Assembly (NCBI GenBank): GCA_963555705.1
Contig: OY743190.1
Location: 20,467,491-20,531,490, forward strand
Reading direction: 5' to 3'
DNA from: Ligustrum vulgare
Taxonomy: Eukaryota; Streptophyta; Magnoliopsida; Lamiales; Oleaceae
DNA: 64,000 bases
A program made the translations under genes and the position numbers. The notes under the pieces are model-generated. The model was not told where the DNA came from and did no database searches. It saw nothing but the letters and a program-made list of their open reading frames with translations. Positions 1 to 10,189 of the stretch are shown piece after piece; position 1 is the first letter of the stretch, and each line of letters begins with the position of its first letter.

Positions 1-676
1 CAACCATAGATGAGGCATACAACTATTATTCTCCTAATTATTTGGACCATAGTAACAGAAAAGGTATTGAAAATCTAACGGGTACATCATTTATATACTT
101 CAATCCTAGGAAATAGAGGCTCGACAATATACGAACCACAGACCCAGAGACAACATTTGAAAGCACAACTGAGATTACTATCTCATTTAAACAATAACAT
201 GTTAAAATTGTTTGATGCAGTTACGATTTGCTTTTACGCAGCAAATGCTATTCTCATTTGACTATAATATCCCAAGAAAATCTGTGTCGGTGCATCTCGA
301 AGTTCTCCAATAAGCTTGAAACCTATTCACAAAGTTTCCCAATCTTTCAAAAATAACAATGCAATAAAAATTTCTCAAGCTGAACATTGAAATTATATGA
401 AAATTACTGCAAAAACTTCTAAAATAGTTGTTTAACTCTTCCACCGAACTATAATTCTACTGAAATAAAATGTACGAAGAGGAAACGAAAAGGCAAGAGA
501 ACAAACGGAAACTCGAGAAAAACGAAAGCTTATAACCTTCAATTTCGGCTTCCCCTCGATTTCTTTACCCTACCCAACTTCTGATATTACGAAATCAACT
601 GCTGAGAGAAGCTTTCGGCAGTGTTAAGCTTCGTGTGGAAGATTTCCGATTTCAAAAGAAGTCTCGTCTTGGGAAA
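1..676. other. Intergenic sequence, no gene seen
   Basis: AT-rich sequence with no convincing reading frame or transposon terminus. The last 130 bases (about 545-676) are less AT-rich and pyrimidine-rich in parts, as a plant 5' leader can be, and run into the candidate exon that follows. Confidence 0.4.
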
Positions 677-744
677 ATGCAGATGGGGGATTTTGAAGTC
701 ACCGTCCGATACCTTTCTGCAGCTGCCCACGGTTTGAAGACTCT
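677..744 (+). other. Possible orphan first coding exon
   Basis: An ATG at 677 (a second in-frame one at 683) opens about 22 codons whose translation reads like ordinary protein (contains DFEVTVRYLSAAAHGL). It ends exactly at a good plant splice donor, CT|GTAAGC at 745. Read without splicing, the frame stops at once. I do not recognise the family and see no matching second exon downstream, where the sequence becomes AT-rich and repetitive. It may be a real first exon cut off from its gene, or chance. Confidence 0.25.
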
Positions 745-2290
745 GTAAGCAAGAATCACTTTTTTGATTTTGAATTTTGAATTGTATTGGGGCCTGTATT
801 TGGAGCCATCACTTCATTGATGTATCTTGGCTCAGTCTTTTGGTCAAAAAATGCATGATGTATTTTGGCTCAGATTTTTGGTCAAAAAATATGTTTTTTT
901 TTTCCTTTTTGGCGGGAGATCTAGGCGGGAAAACCCTTCAACTTAGCTCCTTTAATATAGTTATAAGATTAATTAATTAATAAGATAAGATGTGTAAATT
1001 TCAATTAATCCTATTTCTAAGTAAGTATACCACATAATCATTTCGTGATTATAAAATCTGGAAATTGAGATTTAGATCTTTGAGTAGCTCGTTTGAATTA
1101 ATTATCATCGATTTTTAAATATGATCTCTTTTTATTTTTTTAAAAAAAATTGAATAATGACATATGATTGGAAAATTGTGGAATACATGAAATATATGAT
1201 TAAAATTAATTAATAAAACTTAGCTTATAGTTTTAATATAATTTTAGTCTGCACCAAACATTAGAGGTGAATGCCGTCCGATTTGGATGGTTTGAGACAT
1301 ATTGTCAAACCAAATCATTTTAAGCGATTTGACGTTCTTTCAAATCAAACAAAATCATTTCATTTACAAACCAAACCAAACACTTTTTTGAGATTTGGTT
1401 CAATTTTAATCCATGATTTACCTATCGATATGATATAACAAATTTTATATGTCAAAAAAATTCGTATTTTTTAATTTATAAAGTTAAAATATAAGTTAAT
1501 ATAAGCTAAATATGTTAACATTTTTTATTCATTCTTTACATATGTTGAAGTCTTATTTCTCAGATTCCACTTCCCAACACTTCAAAATCTAATTTGCTGA
1601 TTTGATAGCTCTAGTAAAAAATTTGAGTTCCTCTTCATTTCAGCAGTTCATTTAAGTTAAGACTTATTGTTACATTAACTTGGTCAATTTACTTGCTTAG
1701 CACAATTATTTTACCTGCAACGCATGCATGATACAAACTACAAACTAGGAAACTACCATACAATTTTTCTCTAGAACTAGAATCATCACACTGCAATGAA
1801 GACGAGAACACACTTAAACGACAATTTGATTTTTATAGTTAAATTTGACTTTTTAGGGGGAAACAATAAAATCGATTTAATGAAATTTTATTTAAAAATT
1901 AAATGCGATTTTGTTCAATTTTTTGTGATTTTTTGAAATCAAAACTTAAACCAAGTCATTTTAAAATGATTTTGTTCGATTTGAGTTAATAAAATAAAAT
2001 AAAACAAAACAAAACAAAGGTTCATGTGATCTCAAATCATTGATTTCAAATTAATGAGTTAGTGATTGGTCGGCGGCTTTGGGGTTTAAAAAAATAGTTC
2101 TTTTGTGGTTTTTTAGGTAGATGGATGGTTAAAACATGGAGAGAGAAAATGTGTACGGTTAAAGATTGATTTTGAAAATTGTGTATTTTAAAAATTGGTT
2201 TAAAAACCAAAATAAACCACTTATCGAACAGTGAATTAAATTTGATTTGTTGTTTCATGATTTTTTGTGCATCCTACCAAACATGAATTA
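745..2290. other. AT-rich intergenic sequence with degenerate repeats
   Basis: No coding signal. Short oppositely oriented blocks built on AAACCAAATCATTTTA-type words occur near 1280-1400 and 1880-2010. They suggest an old inverted-repeat element, but no clean terminal repeats or target duplication could be fixed. Confidence 0.35.
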
Positions 2291-2850
2291 AGCAGGACCA
2301 ATGGCAACACCTAGAGGTGGCAATGGGCCGAGCCGAGCCGCTCGGCCCATGGCTCGTAAAGCTCGGCTCGTTTGACCCTGGCCGAGCTCGGCTTGGCCCA
2401 CGAGCTCGTGGGCCGAGCCGAGCTTGGCTCGTTTAGCTCGTTGGTTTTTTTTTTTTTTTTTTCAAGAACTATATTTTTTTGTGTAAAATTAAATTGTAAT
2501 ATATTATATATTAATATTGTATTGTTTTTTTTTAAAAAATTTTGAAAGGTAAAGTAAAAACACGAAATTTTTTTTTTTTTTTATATACACGAGCCGGCGA
2601 GCCGCTCGGCTCGCCGGCTCGTTGAGCTCGAGCGACTCGTCGTAGTTCAACCGGACTGATTGGCTCGCCCGCGAGCCCGGTCTTTTGACGAGCCGAGCCA
2701 CCCTCGGCTCGTGTTTTCGCGAGCCGAGCCGACAAGCGGCTCGACCCGTTTGCCACCTCTAGCAACACCCACTGGTTAGGAGTGCCTCCTATCGGGCGGA
2801 AGACCCGGATTCGAGTCTCCACCATTCCCTTCCCTATGATCCCCAATTTG
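2285..2850 (+). mobile_element. tRNA-derived SINE, split by a MITE
   Basis: After the MITE at 2312-2761 is removed, the flanks read GGCAACACC + CACTGGTTAGGAG, which resembles an RNA polymerase III box A. About 30 bases further, CCCGGATTCGAGTCTCC (about 2804-2820) fits a box B (GWTCRANNC). A T-rich then A-rich tail follows at about 2847-2887. This is the layout of a plant tRNA-related SINE. Ends and family are uncertain; the tail could belong to something else. Confidence 0.5.
2312..2761. mobile_element. hAT-type MITE, 450 bp
   Basis: The ends are inverted repeats: TAGAGGTGGCAA at 2312 and TTGCCACCTCTA ending at 2761. They are flanked by a perfect 8-bp target duplication GCAACACC (2304-2311 and 2762-2769), the length typical of hAT elements. 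The subterminal parts are GC-rich with many GGCTCG/CGAGCC words on both strands, and the middle is AT-rich. There is no transposase, so it is non-autonomous. It lies inside a tRNA-type SINE. Confidence 0.9.
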
Positions 2851-3099
2851 TTTGTTTTTTTTTTTTTCTTAAAAAAAAAAAAAAAAACCTATATGAGTCA
2901 TAATAAAATAAGATGGGTATCTATATCCTGTATTTTAAAAGTTTTGGGACCTCGGTTGTGATTTTCGTACTTTTCTTAATATCCAGCTGGTTTCTCTATT
3001 TTTCATTCTCTTTCCTTGCCTTATGTTTTTCATGGTCATACGACACCGTATCTTGTTCCCCATTTCATTTCTTCTCCCACTTCTTGAGATCATCAATCA

Positions 3100-3795
3100 A
3101 TGGAGAAGCACATACAGATATTCCTCAACAAGCTGTCATTTGCTGCCATAACCATTGCTACGTTGACCCTTTTACTTCTTTACCTTCAGACCCCTGAAAC
3201 CTGCGTGGATCAATCCGACCCAAACCCGAAGCCCCACACCCGGTTCCCCAGATCGACATGTGACTTCACCCACCGCTCCTACACCTCTCTTGACAAGCAC
3301 AACCGCCGTATCTGGTCTACAAATGCCTGGATCCGCGCCGTATCCTCCTATACCTCCCTCTTCAAGACACTTCAGGTTCAAAGCCACATTTCAAACCATA
3401 CACGGGTTTTGATTTTGTCTGCCGGGCCTGGCCAGGCTGTCATGGCGCTGAATGATATGGGTGTGAGTGACGTAACGGGGGTGGAGTTAGTGGATTCTCC
3501 GCCACTAGTTAGCCGGGCGGATCCGCATAATCTGCCTTTTTTTGATGAGAGTTTTGATTTCGGGTTCGGCGGGTACTTGGATCGGGCATTGTTTCCGGGT
3601 CGGTACGTGGGGGAGATGGAGAGGACTGTGAGGAGTGGGGGCGTTTGCGTGGTGGCTGTGGAGGAGTGTGGGGCATGGGAGGTGGATGAAGTGGTGAAAT
3701 TGTTCAAGAGATCGAAGTTTGTTAATGTGAAGAATGTGACTTTGGCAGGGGAGATGATGACGAGAATTATAATGAGAGTTACGAATCATCAGTGA
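3100..3795 (+). CDS. Membrane-anchored SAM-dependent methyltransferase-like protein
   Basis: Intact single-exon gene of 231 codons, the only apparently intact host gene here. Residues 13-30 form a hydrophobic segment (AAITIATLTLLLLYLQ), predicting a type II membrane or signal-anchor protein. Residues 103-113 (VLILSAGPGQA) resemble methyltransferase motif I of the Rossmann fold, followed by an acidic residue in GVEL (129) and a DPHNLPFFDESFD block (141-153) resembling the Methyltransf_11 region. Proteins of this sort are annotated in plants as SAM-methyltransferase superfamily members of unknown substrate. The ATG at 3100 was chosen because it places the anchor at the N-terminus. Motif I is not canonical (SAGPGQ), so activity is uncertain; the fold assignment is firmer. 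Confidence 0.75.
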   Translation: MEKHIQIFLNKLSFAAITIATLTLLLLYLQTPETCVDQSDPNPKPHTRFPRSTCDFTHRSYTSLDKHNRRIWSTNAWIRAVSSYTSLFKTLQVQSHISNHTRVLILSAGPGQAVMALNDMGVSDVTGVELVDSPPLVSRADPHNLPFFDESFDFGFGGYLDRALFPGRYVGEMERTVRSGGVCVVAVEECGAWEVDEVVKLFKRSKFVNVKNVTLAGEMMTRIIMRVTNHQ

Positions 3796-3839
3796 AGATT
3801 GGATTTTGGATTATTATCTTTACATTTACAGTTAGGATT

Positions 3840-3925
3840 AGAAGAATTCTGTTTTTTTTTTTTTTTGAAATGGAAGAATGAATTCTGTTTTTTTTTTTTT
3901 TTGAAATGGAAGAATTCTGTTTTTA
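3840..3925. repeat. Short tandem duplication in the 3' flank
   Basis: A unit of about 47 bp (GAATTCTG, a run of T, then GAAATGGAAGAA) is present twice in a row just after the methyltransferase stop codon, with a third partial start. It probably arose by slippage and lies in the likely 3' UTR. Confidence 0.7.
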
Positions 3926-4083
3926 ATTTGAACTACTGGTTTGAAAAACTTGTTCACTGTTAAGAGTTGATACTGTAAATTGTACTTGCTTAATGTGAAA
4001 TTGAATAATTGAAATTGTCTATGATGCTTTCGGTATGGGGATATCACTTATAACCCATATTTTTATTATAACCAAATTTTTGT

Positions 4084-4640
4084 TTATACAATTTTTCAAA
4101 CTACTTTTTAATTACATAAATTTTCTCTTTTCAATTTTCAACAACATATTTTACCTAGAAAATATATTTTAATTACACAAATTTTCTCTTTTAAATTTTC
4201 AACAATATATTTTATCTAGAAAATATAAAAATCGCAAAAAAACCCGCACCCTTTAGCTGCCTAACAAAGTGTAAGTAATTTTATTGTTTTATTTTTGTTG
4301 AGCATTATATTTTTACATGGTTAATTTAACAAATTGTCACTAAAGTTTGAGCAAAATTTTAAAACAGTTACTAAAGTTCTATTTTTACAACGCTGGTCAC
4401 TAAAGTTATAAATAATTTTGAGAATGGTCACTCTGGACAAACCCCCACCCACCCACCCACCCCTTCTCCGGAAACCACCACCACGCCATCTCCGTCACCA
4501 CTGTCAGTGCAAAATTGCACCGGAAAAAGTGGGAGGTTACTATCTTCTTGCTTCTATGCATCTGATCAGATTACATCATTTCACAAATTTAGTGACAACA
4601 AGAATCCTTCAAAGTTCAAACCCTTTCTAAAGACAGGAAG
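4084..4640. repeat. Left arm of a long inverted repeat
   Basis: This block matches, in reverse complement, the region about 10190-10830. Shared landmarks are ACAATTTTTCAAACTACT with AT-rich sequence (4094-4232), the run CACTAAAGTTTGAGCAAAAT (about 4337), the CCCACCCACCCACC tract (about 4444-4460), and GGGAGGTTACTATCTTCTTGCTTCTATGCATCTGATCAG (4531-4570 region). That last part is, on the minus strand, the start of a GARP-gene third exon (MHRSKK after a CAG acceptor). The arm contains a 61-bp tandem duplication (4111 and 4172). It may be a terminal repeat of a large element or an inverted duplication of a gene end. Confidence 0.7.
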
Positions 4641-4803
4641 ATTTTTCTTCTGAATGAAGACAACAATAGATTAATTAATCAAGAGACGAAAACAAATTTG
4701 ATCCAGCATGGAAAATTCCAATACAAGTAGCTTGAGAAACCCGATCGAAGATGAAGATGAGATAGATGAAACTGCAAATGAAGACAAACCCATGTATGGA
4801 AAC

Positions 4804-5114
4804 TGTTGACGTCTCTGTTTGTCAACAAATAAAAATAGTATGATCTCTCAAATTGATAGATGGATTGTATGTTTTTGATTAATTTGTCTAAGTATGCAGC
4901 TCTTTAATTAAAAGATCGTCATTGTAATAAAGTTCGAGATATTATAAGAAATAGGAAAGGTAACTGATCGAAAGCGAACTGAGATCAAAGCTACACAAAT
5001 TCACGTCCAGTTCGATAGATCGGTCGAATCAACGAAATTAAATAGCAAGAATTTGGAGAGGTTTTTTCATATTACATGCCCTTTAATGAATATTTACTCC
5101 TTCTATTTATAGTT
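4804..5114 (-). repeat. 3' LTR remnant of the Tat-like gypsy element
   Basis: Nearly identical to 8952-9262, beginning TGTTGACGTCTCTG, but it stops at CTTCTATTTATAGT, where coding sequence begins. About 520 bp of U3 side is missing compared with the 835-bp LTR. Together with the missing integrase this points to one deletion running from RNase H into the LTR. Confidence 0.85.
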
Positions 5115-5127
5115 GGTGTGAGCTCCA

Positions 5128-6654
5128 CCAAGAAATTAGCCAAGACTTGCCCTTTGATGGTGGCTCACGCTTTGTACACAAGGTCGAATTGTTCCAACTC
5201 TACTGCCCATTTCAATAACCGTCCAGACATCTCGGGTTTTTGTAGCACCTGCCTCAGAGGGTAATTTGTCAATACTTCAACATGATGCTCCAAAAAGTAA
5301 GGCATCAATTTTCGAGTCGACATTATCAAAGCATAGGCTAGTTTTTCCATTTCAGAATATCGAAGTTCGGCGTCGTGCAGGGCCTGGCTGACATAGTAGA
5401 CTGGTCGTTGAACTCCCTGCTCAGTTCTCACAAGGACTGCACTCATTGCCAGTTTTGAAACGGCCAAGTATATAGAGAGCACTTCCCCCGATATCAGTTT
5501 GGAAAGGACAGGCGGGGACGCCAACTGCTTCTTCAATTCTTCAAAGGCCATCTGGCATTCTTTTGTCCACTCAAAATCCTTGTTCTTCCTGATAACATCA
5601 AAGAATGGCCGGCATTTATCCGTAGATCTTGATACGAAACGGCTAAAAGCTGCGATCCTTCCTGTCAGACTTTACACCTCTTTAATTCTCCTTGGTTCCC
5701 TCATCTGCATTAGCGCCTGTATTTTATCAGGGTTAACTTCGATACCCCTTTGGTTTACCAGGTAGCCCAAACATTTCCCTGATCCTACCCCGAAGGAACA
5801 TTTCTTGGGATTCAGTTTCATTCCCTAAGTTCGCAGTATTCGAAACTGATACTTTTTACGAGCATGTCATCAACATATACCTCCATTTTCTTCCCGATTA
5901 GATCTTTGAACATTTCATTCACCAAACGCTGATACGTTGCTCCAGCGTTCTTTAAACTAAACGGCATCATCTTGTAACAATAGAGTCCTCGATCAGTCAT
6001 AAACGAGGTATGCTCCTCATCTGCTTCATTCATCGGTATTTGGTTATACCCTGAGTAAGCGTCCATGAAGCTGAGGAGCTGATGTTCGGCCGTAGCATCC
6101 ACCATTTGATCTATCCTGGGGAGGAGGAAACTATCCTTGGGGCATGCTTTGTTCAGGTCAGAGAAGTCGATGCACAACCTCCATGTCCTATTGCTTTTCT
6201 TTACTAGCACTGGGTTAGATACCCACACAGGATAGAAAGATTCCCTGATAAATCCATTGCTAAGTAATTTCACCACCTCCCTTGCCAGCGCTTCATACCG
6301 TTCAGGATTAAGTGACCTCCTTTTTTGTACCTTAGGTTTGAAATCAGGATTAACGTGGAGGTGGTGGGATGCATGTTTAGGATCAATCCCTTCCATGTCT
6401 GAGTGAGTCCATGCAAACACATCCGAATTCTTTTTCAGAAAATTGATGAGGTCGGTCCTGATGTGCTCCATTAACCCGCGTCCCACTCTGAATTCGACAT
6501 CAGGTTTTGCATCGTCAACTTTCACAGCATCCAACTCTTCCACAGGACCTGACTGACCCCTATCATGTGTACCTCTTGGATCCAGCGTTTGCAGCTCTGT
6601 TATCGGCTCGTCTTCTCCACTTGGTTCCACGATGGGACTTTCTTCTTCCTCCAT
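5128..6654 (-). pseudogene. Reverse transcriptase and RNase H remnants, Tat-like gypsy
   Basis: Segment 5818-6654 holds RT motifs in order: WRLCIDFSDLNKACPKD, LSFMDAYSGYNQIPM, GLKNAGATYQRLV-like (here SLKNAGATYQRLV) and the catalytic YVDDMLVKS. Just after YVDD about 20 codons are missing and the frame breaks near 5820. The thumb and RNase H follow (5165-5551, YLAVSKLAMSAVLV, VYYVSQALHDAE). Coding ends inside the second RNase H-like part (IKGQVLANFLVEL), where the LTR remnant begins at about 5114. No integrase follows, so the element could not insert by itself. Confidence 0.85.
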
Positions 6655-6677
6655 TTGGACATTGTTGGAAGCGAAGC

Positions 6678-7085
6678 CTAAATTGCACTCCCGCGCAACC
6701 CTCTGATCCCCCTTATGGTAGCCACCCCGTGTGGCGTAGGAAATTTCAGAAAATAGTGATAAATTGAAGCTGCTGCCTTAAGCTCGTGAAGGATCGGTCT
6801 TCCCAATATGGCATTGTAGTTCGTCATGACGTCTACTACCACAAAATCAGCAATCACGCGCATCTGACAAGATCCTGTCCCCAGTTCCACCAGTAAAGAT
6901 ATTTCACCTTTTGGACAGATGTAGTCACCCATGAAACCCTGAATCCTTGTTCTCCTTGGCCGTAAGTTACGCGGGTCAATTCCTATTTTTTCAAAGGTCT
7001 TCCAGTATAACACATTCACAGCACTACCATCATCCACCAGAGTTCTGTGGATCTTTATACCGCTCATCGGCATCGTGATCATCAA
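6678..7085 (-). pseudogene. Aspartic protease domain, Tat-like gypsy
   Basis: A 135-codon open segment with IHRTLVDDGSAVNVLY (active-site aspartate in a DDGS context) and YNAILGRP (the conserved flap-side ILGR motif). It is followed by KFPTPHGVATIRG, typical of the protease-RT linker. It would cleave the Gag-Pol polyprotein. It is open but separated from the RT by a frame break near 6660. Confidence 0.8.
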
Positions 7086-7190
7086 AGCATCTGAATGTGG
7101 TTGGAGTACCCCCCTGGCGTCTTCCTCAGAGAAACTGAAAGACTCTGAATCGTCCGGCGTGATTGCATGACTACATATCTGATAGCTATT

Positions 7191-8885
7191 TCAGGCTTCT
7201 CGGGCAAACTCTCGTCTTTTCGTCTTTGACCCGATATGCACTTGATTTCCGCTCACAATTGTACGGATTTCATCAGGCCGGTCTTTGCCGTGGGGCTCTA
7301 TCCCCTGATGGACGGCGTACTTCTCCTGTTGTTTGAATTGCCTTCCTGAATCTCGTGGTTCAGCAGCGTATTCTTGTAAGCTTCCCCTCTTTATTAATTT
7401 GTCAATTTCGGATCTTAAATTTCGGCATTCGTCCGTGGTGTGTCCCACTGACCTGTGGTATTTGCAATACCGGGAGGAGTCCAAGTTACTCGGGCTCTGC
7501 TTTATCGGCCTAGCCGGCGGAATTATCCCCTTGTCTTTCTCATTCATTAAAATGACCTCAGTTGATGCATTTAATGGGGTGAGCTCACTTCTTTGTTTAG
7601 GATTGTATGGACGGAACCTATCCGCTGGTTTGTAATCTCTTTTTTTTTTTTTCAAAAGTATTCCTTTCAAAATTCATTCTTATCATCTTTGCTTTCCTTC
7701 TTGTTTGACATCGCCGCTGTATTATGATGACCTTCTTTGGGACCTGACGCCTCCTCGGCGTTGATAAACTTATCCGCCATGTTAAGAAACTCCTGGTACG
7801 TGCGAGGTCCATCCTCATGTACTGACCACCAGAAACGAGTCTGCGTTTGTAGGCCTGACAGAACAGCCATGAGAAGTGTGTCATCCGATATTCTTTCCAT
7901 TCCCATGATCTATCTATTAAAGCGGCCCAAATAACTCTTTAGTGATTCATCCTTTCCTGTCTAATAGTCACCAAGCTCTCCTTTGGTGTGGTCGGAGTTT
8001 TTGACCCCATGAATTGCTTCAAGAACTATCTACTTAGTTGAGACCAACTTGATATGGAGTGCTGAGATATATTGCGGAACCACCGTTGAGCCCGGTCCCC
8101 AAGAGTTAAAGGAAAAGCCCTGCACATTATTGCGTCCTTGCCCCTTGAAGCTCCATCCATGACATGTACTGATCCAGATGCGAAACCGGGTCAGTCTCCC
8201 CATTGTACTCGGCGAGATGAGGCATCTTCATTTTGCTTGGCAGAGTTTGTGACAATATGATCTCCGTGAAAGGTGATGTCCTCTTGGTAGATGGATCTGT
8301 TGATCCCAACCCTTCTTGTTTTGCCTCCAAGTCAGACAGTCTTTTCTTCAATTGCTCAACTTCAGTTTGATCCGGTTTGCTTGACGGAAAAGTGGGTGGC
8401 TGATCCAAATGAAGAGTCGAGCTTCCAGCCGGCTAGTTTTTTGGGTTCACTTTTTTCATCAGAGATCTGTCCCCATGTTCCTTCGTTCGTACAGCCTTAC
8501 TCTCCTCTTCTTTTTCACCCCTTCTCGCTTGATTTGGTCCCATCCAACTCAGCGATTTTTGACTCCGTACATAAGGTGTGCTTTCGCCTACCGCACTCCT
8601 TATGTTGTCAGAGCGTCCAGTTTGTTGTTCTTCGAAATGTGAGCGTCCAGCGGATCTTTGCAGTTGCGATTGCACTTCATGCTCCTCTTGGTGACGACCC
8701 CGATCTTGATTTCTCCTCATCTCTTCAATTTCTCTTTGCATCCTATCAAGTCGATCTAGGACCATTCCCATGTTGGCCTCCGCTGGGGGTCGCGGAATGG
8801 CGGATCTCCTGGACATACGGGAATTACCTTGCGAATCCTCACCACGAGGTGCCCGGTGACTCCCTGAGTTTTGCCTGTTACTCAT
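7191..8885 (-). pseudogene. gag of the Tat-like gypsy element, frameshifted
   Basis: Starts at ATG 8885 on the minus strand (MSNRQNSGSHRAPRG). It continues after a stop near 8430 in the same frame to about 8127, then through frame changes to 7667 and 7191. A coiled segment rich in E and R precedes the capsid-like part. The C-terminal half has the zinc knuckle CKYHRSVGHTTDEC followed by LRSEIDKLIKRG, the standard layout in Tat-like Gag. Several breaks make it non-functional. Gag would form the retrotransposon particle and bind element RNA. Confidence 0.8.
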
Positions 8886-8931
8886 TATGATGCAAGAGCA
8901 AATATGTGATTGCTGAATACAAGGATACGGG

Positions 8932-8951
8932 CCCTCCTTCTAGCGCCAATT
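8932..8951 (-). promoter_or_regulatory. Primer binding site of the Tat-like gypsy element
   Basis: On the minus strand the sequence directly after the LTR end (..CAACA) reads AATTGGCGCTAGAAGGAGGG. The TTGGCGC.. start is the usual look of primer sites in plant gypsy elements of this lineage. The priming tRNA is not assigned. Confidence 0.65.
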
Positions 8952-9786
8952 TGTTGACGTCTCTGTTTGTCAACAAATAAAAATAGTATGATCTCTCAAA
9001 TTGATAGATGGATTGTATGTTTTTGATTAATTTGTCTAAGTATGTAGCTCTTTAATTAAAAGATCGTCATTGTAATAAAGTTCGAGATATTATAAGAAAT
9101 ATGAATGGTAACAGATCGAAAGCGAACTGAGATCAAAGCTACACAAATTCACGTCCAGTTCGATACCGATCTGATAGCTAGGTCGAATCAACGAAATTAA
9201 ATAGCAAGAGTTTGGAGAGGTTTTTTCATATTACATGCCCTTTAATGAGCATTTACTCCTTCTATTTATAGTAGTTGAGAAGTTTAAACATAGTCATTAC
9301 AACATATCACTTCTGCAGGAAGTGACTGAAAAGGGTGATTGACCCTTCTGACAGACATACATCAAATGATTATTCTGACATATTACAAATAATGATGATT
9401 ACTGACACATAATACGGCTGATTTGACAATACTACCTACTCCCACATCGTCTTCATCTTCCGCCATTGTGGTCGGCTCGCATATTTCAACTCGGTTGAAC
9501 AAATCACCTCGGTCTCACGAATTCACCTCGGTCCATAATTCACCTCGGGTAACACAATTCAGATCGGTTCGAACAATTCACCTCGGTCACGATATTTCAC
9601 CTCGTATACACAAATCACCTCGGGAATGACACCACCTCGGTCGTGGTACACCACATCGGTCGTGATAAAGGACATTGAGTTCTCGATTCAAAACATCATG
9701 GGCCGTTTCATCAATTTGTGGCAACTGTTTGGCCATTGACTATTTGACTGCTTGATTTATTTTTCACCTCATATCGGTATATAACA
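8952..9786 (-). repeat. 5' LTR of the Tat-like gypsy element (835 bp)
   Basis: Starts TGTTGACG and ends ..ATAACA on the plus strand. Its first 310 bases match the LTR remnant at 4804-5114. The U3 portion (about 9475-9665) holds about ten imperfect copies of the word TTCACCTCGGTC at irregular 15-25 bp spacing, unlike the surrounding AT-rich DNA. These are candidate promoter or enhancer repeats. Confidence 0.85.
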
Positions 9787-10189
9787 GAAACAACTCAAGC
9801 AACAATGCAGTCGAAGAGAATGGAAAAACCAATTTTAAATCTATAAGACAATACAATCCGTACAAAACACCCCGCCTTCGATGGACACCCGAGTTCTATC
9901 TCTGCTTTATTCATGCTGTTGAGAGACCAGGAGGTCAAGAAAGTGAGTCCTTCGAATTCTTTTAACCTAATTAATTAAATTTCTATAGTTTTCATAGATT
10001 AACGTTATTTATATATTTTAATTTACTTAGTCGCAGGAGCAACTCCAAAGTTCCGTTCTTCAATAGATGAACGTTAAAGGCCTTAGCATTGCTCATTTCA
10101 AGAGCGATCTTCAGGTCATTATAATTTAATTTGACAATTAATCCAATCAATTATCATAAATATTCTGCTTTATTTTTTCTTTAGAATCA

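Larger units (their letters stand above)
4804..9786 (-). mobile_element. Ty3/gypsy retrotransposon (Tat-like), internally deleted
   Basis: Both outer ends carry the LTR termini TGTTGACG.. and ..ATAACA and are flanked by the 5-bp duplication GAAAC (4799-4803 and 9787-9791). In element orientation the order is 5' LTR (8952-9786), primer site, gag, protease, RT, RNase H, then a 3' LTR remnant (4804 to about 5114). The integrase region and the U3 part of the 3' LTR are missing, so a deletion followed insertion. The gag knuckle type CX2HX4HX4C (CKYHRSVGHTTDEC) and the protease motif LVDDGSAVNVLY fit the Tat lineage. It interrupts exon 1 of a GARP gene. Confidence 0.9.

Noticed and set aside
8291..8890. 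199-residue plus-strand ORF as a gene
   Set aside because: It lies opposite the gag of the Tat-like gypsy element, which has recognisable domains. The plus-strand frame is a shadow with no motif.
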